Assembly: GCF_001540865.1 (NCBI RefSeq)
Contig: NC_033645.1
Coordinates: 1,604,344 to 1,668,343, forward strand
Direction: 5' to 3'
Source: Ananas comosus
Taxonomy: Eukaryota; Streptophyta; Magnoliopsida; Poales; Bromeliaceae
Length of the DNA stretch: 64,000 bases
The notes beneath the pieces were generated by a model, which searched no databases, was not told where the DNA came from, and saw only the letters and a list, made by a program, of their open reading frames with translations. Shown in pieces: positions 59,339-64,000 of the stretch (its first letter is position 1; each line of letters opens with the position of its first letter). The translations under genes were made by a program, and so were the position numbers.

Positions 59339-59507
59339 CCAACCGTCCTTAGAGCAAGTGGTAAAGGGCTTGGTGGTTGGTACCCGAGGTCTCAAGTTCG
59401 AATACTAGTTAATTCACATTTTCAGCTAAGTTTATTTCTAAATGAAATAAACGAAGCAGATAGCATGCTATCTATCTCTAAAGAAAAAGAAAAAAAAAAG
59501 AAAAAAA
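59339..59507 (+). mobile_element. tRNA-derived SINE, copy near 59.4 kb
   Basis: CCTTAGAGCAAGTGGTAAAG (A-box region), AAGTTCGAATACTAGTTAAT (B box with one change), AATGAAATAAACGAAGCAGA, then an A/G-rich tail. Flanks GATAGTATAATA (59327-59338) and GATAGTATAGTA (59508-59519) form a 12-bp target duplication with one mismatch. Confidence 0.88.
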
Positions 59508-59519
59508 GATAGTATAGTA

Positions 59520-60121
59520 GCATAATTCCTAATAGTATTGCTCGTCACTAAAAAAAGATACAAATGTATCACGATCCCCACAACTATTAGTTATTTTGAG
59601 AAGATTCTTAGCTACATAATTTTTTTAATCCAATTTTTTGGACTTTTAATTTATTTAAAATTAATAATCTTAAGTAATTAATATAAATTTTGTTAAATCC
59701 GGCTAATAGTAATGCTAAATGTAATACTGAGTACTTATAAATAAAACTAAACTAATTAGCTGCAAATAATTAATAGAATTATTAAATTTAATGATTTTTA
59801 CTTAATACGCTGAAATAACTCAACTAAAATAAAATAAAATTTTGAAAAATATCAAAAATATATATATGGCTGAGGGAGCCATTTTAAAAATATTTTAGTC
59901 GAGGGGGTCTTGATACATGACTTTTTTTTTTTACCCATTGTAGCTAAGTCGGCAAGCAAGCTGCCAACAGAGAAAGTCGTGTCTGCTACTGCCGACTTCA
60001 TGCATCAAATGACATCATTAAATAGTCGGCAACGCCGTGTTTCGCCCCAGGTGTATACTTTATTTTATTTTATTTTCTAAATGTAAATGTTGCAAATGCA
60101 TTCCGCCACTCGTCGTTGAGA
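59520..60121. other. Intergenic AT-rich DNA
   Basis: No gene recognised. A GC-richer stretch at 59940-60050 has repeated AGTCGGCAA phrases. Confidence 0.3.
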
Positions 60122-60156
60122 ACCACATCCAAAATTCCAAATAATTCATTCTAATT

Positions 60157-60892
60157 TGTTGGGTTAGTGATATCAAATTTGCTTATTAGCCTAATTGGTT
60201 TTATTTTGCGTTTGGTTCAACAACTCATATAATGGGTTAGTTAGTAATTGCTTTGGGCTTTAGTTGACCCATTTGGTATATTGGGCCAAGTGATGTTAAG
60301 AGAGATTCTCTTTGGATTTAGAGGGTGAGTTCTCATTTTTGCTCTCTAGGGTTTTCTCTTTTCTTGTAATAGAGAAGAGAGGTGTAGAGAGGGTGGGAGA
60401 AGGAGCTCTCTTGTTCTTCTTGCTTGATTCAAAAACTTCCAAGGTAGATTGGATGAATTTTAAGAGGTATTCCGAAGCGGGATTCGCGGAATCGGAAGGT
60501 GTTTCAAAAAAGGTGTAGCAAGAAAAAATTTTCATTGGAAGGTTGTAAGCCTATTGTGATAGAGTGGTAATTTCTAACCAAATCTTGTAATCTCCTCATT
60601 CGATAGTGGATTTGATCTCTCCGTACCCGTGGATGTAGTCTAGTTTGGATGAACCACGTAAATCTTGTGTTGTTGTTGTGGATGTGTTTGGATTTTTCTC
60701 GTTCAACTTCATTTACTCTGATCTTCCATATCTTGGTTGTGGATAATTTAGATACATTACATTTGTTTACTAGTGTGATTAGTATCTTGATAGTGAGGGT
60801 TCCGTCATTAGCTCACTACAATTGGTACCAGAGCTTCAAGGTTGAGTGCAAGGTGTTCGATAAATTATCTCAATGGCAACAAATCAATTGGT
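60157..60892 (+). mobile_element. Truncated LTR-retroelement: LTR, primer site and start of gag
   Basis: The LTR runs TGTTGGGTTAGTG to CTCACTACA (60157-60820, about 664 bp, TG to CA). Directly after it TGGTACCAGAGC (60823-60834) is a primer-binding site for initiator methionine tRNA (one change from the usual TGGTATCAGAGC). An ATG at 60873 opens MATNQLV, a gag-type start seen in Copia elements, and the element stops there. A perfect 35-bp direct repeat flanks the insertion (60122-60156 and 60893-60927). No pol genes or 3' LTR are present. A retrotransposon of plants; it has no envelope. Confidence 0.75.
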
Positions 60893-60927
60893 ACCACATC
60901 CAAAATTCCAAATAATTCATTCTAATT

Positions 60928-61648
60928 CATTAAAAGTTAGCTCCTCAGTGTGCTATTCACTCTTTACTGTTCTTGTCATAGCAATTAAAATGTAGACTTT
61001 TTTTTTTTTTTTTTCCTGAAACTTATTTTTTCTGAAGAAACAGTCCTCTTTCTCTTTCTAACTTGTATTCTCTCCTGTGCAACTTTTAAATCCTTATATT
61101 ATAAGGTTCGTAAATTAGTTTCCTCACAATACTCTTATACGAGAAGCGACAATTTGTTTTTTTTTGTTTTTTTGTTTTTTTTGCCTGAAGCATAAATTAA
61201 TTAGCAAGCAGGAAGATAATGAGAATATAAAAGGGGTAATGCATGCAACACTACCAACTTTCTCAAAACCATCATTTCACAGTAATACCCAAAGAGTTNT
61301 CTTACTGTTCTCTTCCTCTTCTATATCCTACTCAATCATGTGCAACTTTCAAAAATCCTTGAATTACAAGGTTGGCCAATTCCTCACAATGTCAAAAAAT
61401 GATTATTAGAAAAAATACCTTGCTTAAATTTGAAAGCATAAATCAATTAGCTAGCAGAAACATAAAAGAGAATCAAAAAAGGGGTAATGCATATTTCTGA
61501 AACCAGAATGACATAAAAGTATTAATACTCAAAAAAGGTAAAAAAAGAAAAAAAGTAAATCTCACAGGAAGTAGACATTATTATTAAGCAAACATTAAAT
61601 ATAGGAGAATCTTGTGAATTTATAAGGAAAACGAGAAACACACCGACT
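60928..61648. other. Spacer downstream of the receptor-like pseudogene
   Basis: T tracts at 60998-61014 and 61158-61183. Two similar phrases (GCATAAATTAATTAGCAAGCAG at 61189 and its relative at 61437) indicate a local duplication. N at 61299. No gene recognised. Confidence 0.3.
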
Positions 61649-64000
61649 TCATCCGTGCATTTTTCTATTCAACCTTCTAATACTTATTGCTATTATCACA
61701 TATATTTTGTCGTATAGGCTATCAATCATTTGAAAATAAGCGCTGCTCCAGGACTCCTTGAATATTAGGATACTACACACGCCCCAGAATCCAGCGGCGA
61801 ATCCTAATCCCATGCCGAGGTATGGCCATGTCGACTCAGATCCATCATAGTCGTCGTCTCCGACAATATTAGGTATTGTTTCATTTTCAGAACAATTCTT
61901 TCCCGTCGGAGGTCCACAAAGATAGGTGTTGCCAATATAAATTGAAAGGTAATCGAGCGTGCCCAATTGATTTCCTGTTGGAATTCTTCCAGATAAATTG
62001 TTATAAGATAAATTCAAGTAGTTCAAAAATGTCAAAGCCGACAAGCTTTGTGGAGTAGCACCTTGAAGCTCATTTAAAGAGAGGTCCAGCGATTCCAGGG
62101 AGCGCATATCACTTAACCTTTCCGGAATCATTCCAGTTAGATGATTTCCTGATAAATTCAAACTACGTAATAACGCAATTGCAAATATCTCTTCAGGGAT
62201 TTGACCGCTTAGATTGTTTTCCGAGAGGTCCATAATCTTGAAAAGATAGACAGTGGTAGAATAGTGATACTCCTCTCCTTGTATTACCACAAGCAAATTA
62301 TTAATGTAGTCAAAAACTGTAAAGGTCCTCTCGTCAACAGAAAATCCTTTTCCGTCATAATTGTGAATTGTATGATAGATCATAGCGCTGAAATTACCAA
62401 AAGAGCGTGGTATTGATCCTGTCAAATTGTTATGCGCAAGATCCAGGAATTGGAGGGAAGCAAGTCGTGCAAGTTCCGAAGGAATTTCTCCCACAAACAT
62501 ATTTGACCTCAACTGCAATATTACTAGATCCTACAAGTTTTCACCTATCCATCTTGGGATTTCCCCTGTGAGTTTATTGTTGCTGAGGTCAAGGAACAGT
62601 AAATTATTGCAATGTTGCAATCCTGAAGGAAGTTCTCCATAGAAGTTGTTATTGTTGAGGTGCAATAATTTGAGTGAGCAGCTCAGTGAACCAATTGAAG
62701 AAGGAATTTCGCCGGTAAGATTGTTGTTCGACAAATCTAATACTGAAAGGGATGAATTGTTCCAGCATTCAGGGAGTTCTCCTGATAAAGAGTTGTTTGA
62801 TAGGTCCAGCACTTCTAGATATTTTAGTTTACATATATAAGATGGGATACTACCGTTGATCTGATTACTTGATAGTTATAAATATCTGAACTGCAGCAGA
62901 TTCAAGATTGGTGAGAGGAGGGGTTCTGATTTCGAATTTTCTGAGAGATCTTGTTAAAATTAGAACGGCGAAAAATAGATTCAGAAAATAATTTAATGCA
63001 AGAAAAAAAAAAGATAAGGAAAGAACATACCGATAATTACGTGGTTTGGCCAACGGACTACGTCCACGGACGAAGACGGAGCAAATAATTTATTAATGTC
63101 GAAAAGGCGGAGTACAAGAAAATCTCTCAAAAGATCAAAACTTAATTAGATCCGAAATGCCGCAACAAGCAACTCCAAGAAAACGGCTCGGCTCCTTCAC
63201 CCGTACGGAAAACCAACATGCCACTTAATTAATTAGCTTGGATCTTGGGTGCATGGCTAAATTAGAATCGCTGCGGATGCTTGACCGTACGGAACCAAGG
63301 TGCATGACTTGGCTTAATTAATTTAGCACCGACCACCACCAGCTAGCACCGAACACCAACAAAAGGAAAGGCAACGTTTGGCTAATTAATTAGAGGGTTG
63401 TATGTCCTTAATTTTGGTCGCGCCGGCTTCTTGATCGTCCGGAACCAACATGCATTGCTTGTTTAATTAGAACGTGGCATCTTAATTTGGTCGCGGCGGC
63501 TTTTTGATCGTCCGGAACCAACATGCATTGCTTGCTTAATTAGAACGTGGTATCTTAATTTGGTCGCGGCATCATTAACTTGGCCGTAGCATGTATATAT
63601 AATACATGTTTCCTAACTAGAGTCTAATTCTAATTCAATTAGAAATTAGATTCTGACTCATAATCCATATATGCCAAATTAAATCTAAATTATATCCAAT
63701 TCCAATTAGATTAGGATTTAATTCTAATTTAGATAGCTACGAATCTAAACCAAATATAACAGATCTAATGCTACAAGCGTGTTTGGCAAAGATGGAATTG
63801 GGCCTTCAAGTCTGTTAGACCTCAAAATAAGAGTGCCTAGGCTTGTAAATTGCAAGGACATGGGCAACTTGCCTCTAATCTGATTATAAGAGAGATCTAC
63901 GAAGCCATATGATGAATTCCAAAACTATTCAGGTATAACGTCTGTGATCCCTGTGTTGTACAGATCTAGAATGTCAATTTGCATTTGCGATCGAAGCCAC
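61649..64000 (-). pseudogene. LRR receptor-like protein pseudogene, interrupted by a solo LTR
   Basis: This is a tandem relative of the intact gene at 52846-55779, same strand, 6 kb away. The C-terminal part (62518-61649) keeps the LRRs, island, transmembrane helix (LGMGLGFAAGFWGVCSILIF) and basic tail. Upstream, in the same frame, a TAG at 62531-62533 replaces the Gln codon of the intact copy (GENLQNL there), a TAA lies at 62876-62878, and a TAG at 63925-63927 replaces the Trp of a PEWLWN motif. A solo LTR (62952-63761) splits the frame between VALDL and SENS. The reading frame is otherwise continuous, so decay is by point mutations and one insertion. The 5' half lies beyond the window. It cannot encode a full receptor. 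Confidence 0.92.
62952..63761 (-). mobile_element. Solo LTR inside the receptor-like pseudogene
   Basis: It starts TGTTAAAATTAGAAC and ends AATATAACA, the inverted TG...CA pair of an LTR, flanked by perfect 5-bp duplications GATCT (62947-62951 and 63762-63766). On the minus strand it begins TGTTATATTTGG. Length 810 bp. It contains the phrase ACGTGGTTTGGCCAACGGAC, of the kind found in plant Copia LTRs, and two near-identical 70-bp tandem segments at about 63427 and 63497. No internal retroelement genes, so it is the product of LTR-LTR recombination. Confidence 0.88.

Overview
This is plant nuclear DNA. It has intron-containing genes with GT-AG junctions, plant-only families (remorin, phytosulfokine receptor, EIX-type receptor-like proteins), AT-rich intergenic DNA full of microsatellites, and many small transposons. 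The GC-rich exons of the genes near 12 kb and 47-51 kb, set in AT-rich spacers, suggest a monocot; the species cannot be named from sequence alone. Seven single N characters occur (526, 4606, 8671, 48510, 55396, 56085, 61299). Most sit at repeats and some probably hide collapsed gaps.

Layout. 0-3.2 kb: fold-back MITEs set in (TA)n tracts and Helitron-like copies. 3.5-9.3 kb: another fold-back element, three tRNA-type SINEs and two copies of an Ac/Ds-like (hAT) MITE. 9.6-12.7 kb (minus): a remorin gene. 13.26-21.48 kb: a complete 8.2-kb PIF/Harbinger transposon with TAA target duplications, a transposase and a Myb/SANT-like partner (both minus), plus an internal satellite. 21.7-22.9 kb: a smaller TIR element. 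25.8-28.9 kb (minus): an intronless phytosulfokine receptor (PSKR-type LRR kinase). 31-36 kb: a fold-back repeat, a 5'-truncated LINE with a 15-bp target duplication, and two nested MITEs. 41.6-42.2 kb (minus): a small three-exon single-pass membrane protein gene. 47.5-51.7 kb (plus): an inactive-type LRR receptor kinase whose kinase N-lobe is missing at an N. 52.8-55.8 kb (minus): a full-length LRR receptor-like protein. 57.8-59.3 kb: a 739-bp tandem duplication. 60.1-60.9 kb: a truncated LTR-retroelement insertion flanked by an unusually long 35-bp duplication. 61.6-64.0 kb (minus): a second receptor-like protein copy, now a pseudogene with three stops and a solo LTR inserted in it.

The host genes share a theme of cell-surface perception: one peptide-hormone receptor kinase, one pseudokinase, one receptor-like protein with a decayed tandem copy, and a remorin that would act at the plasma membrane. 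They are separately transcribed genes, not an operon. I found no CRISPR array, rRNA or functional tRNA gene. The most unusual material is in the mobile elements: the intact Harbinger with its satellite and palindromes, insertions with clean target duplications, and several nested or chimeric events.
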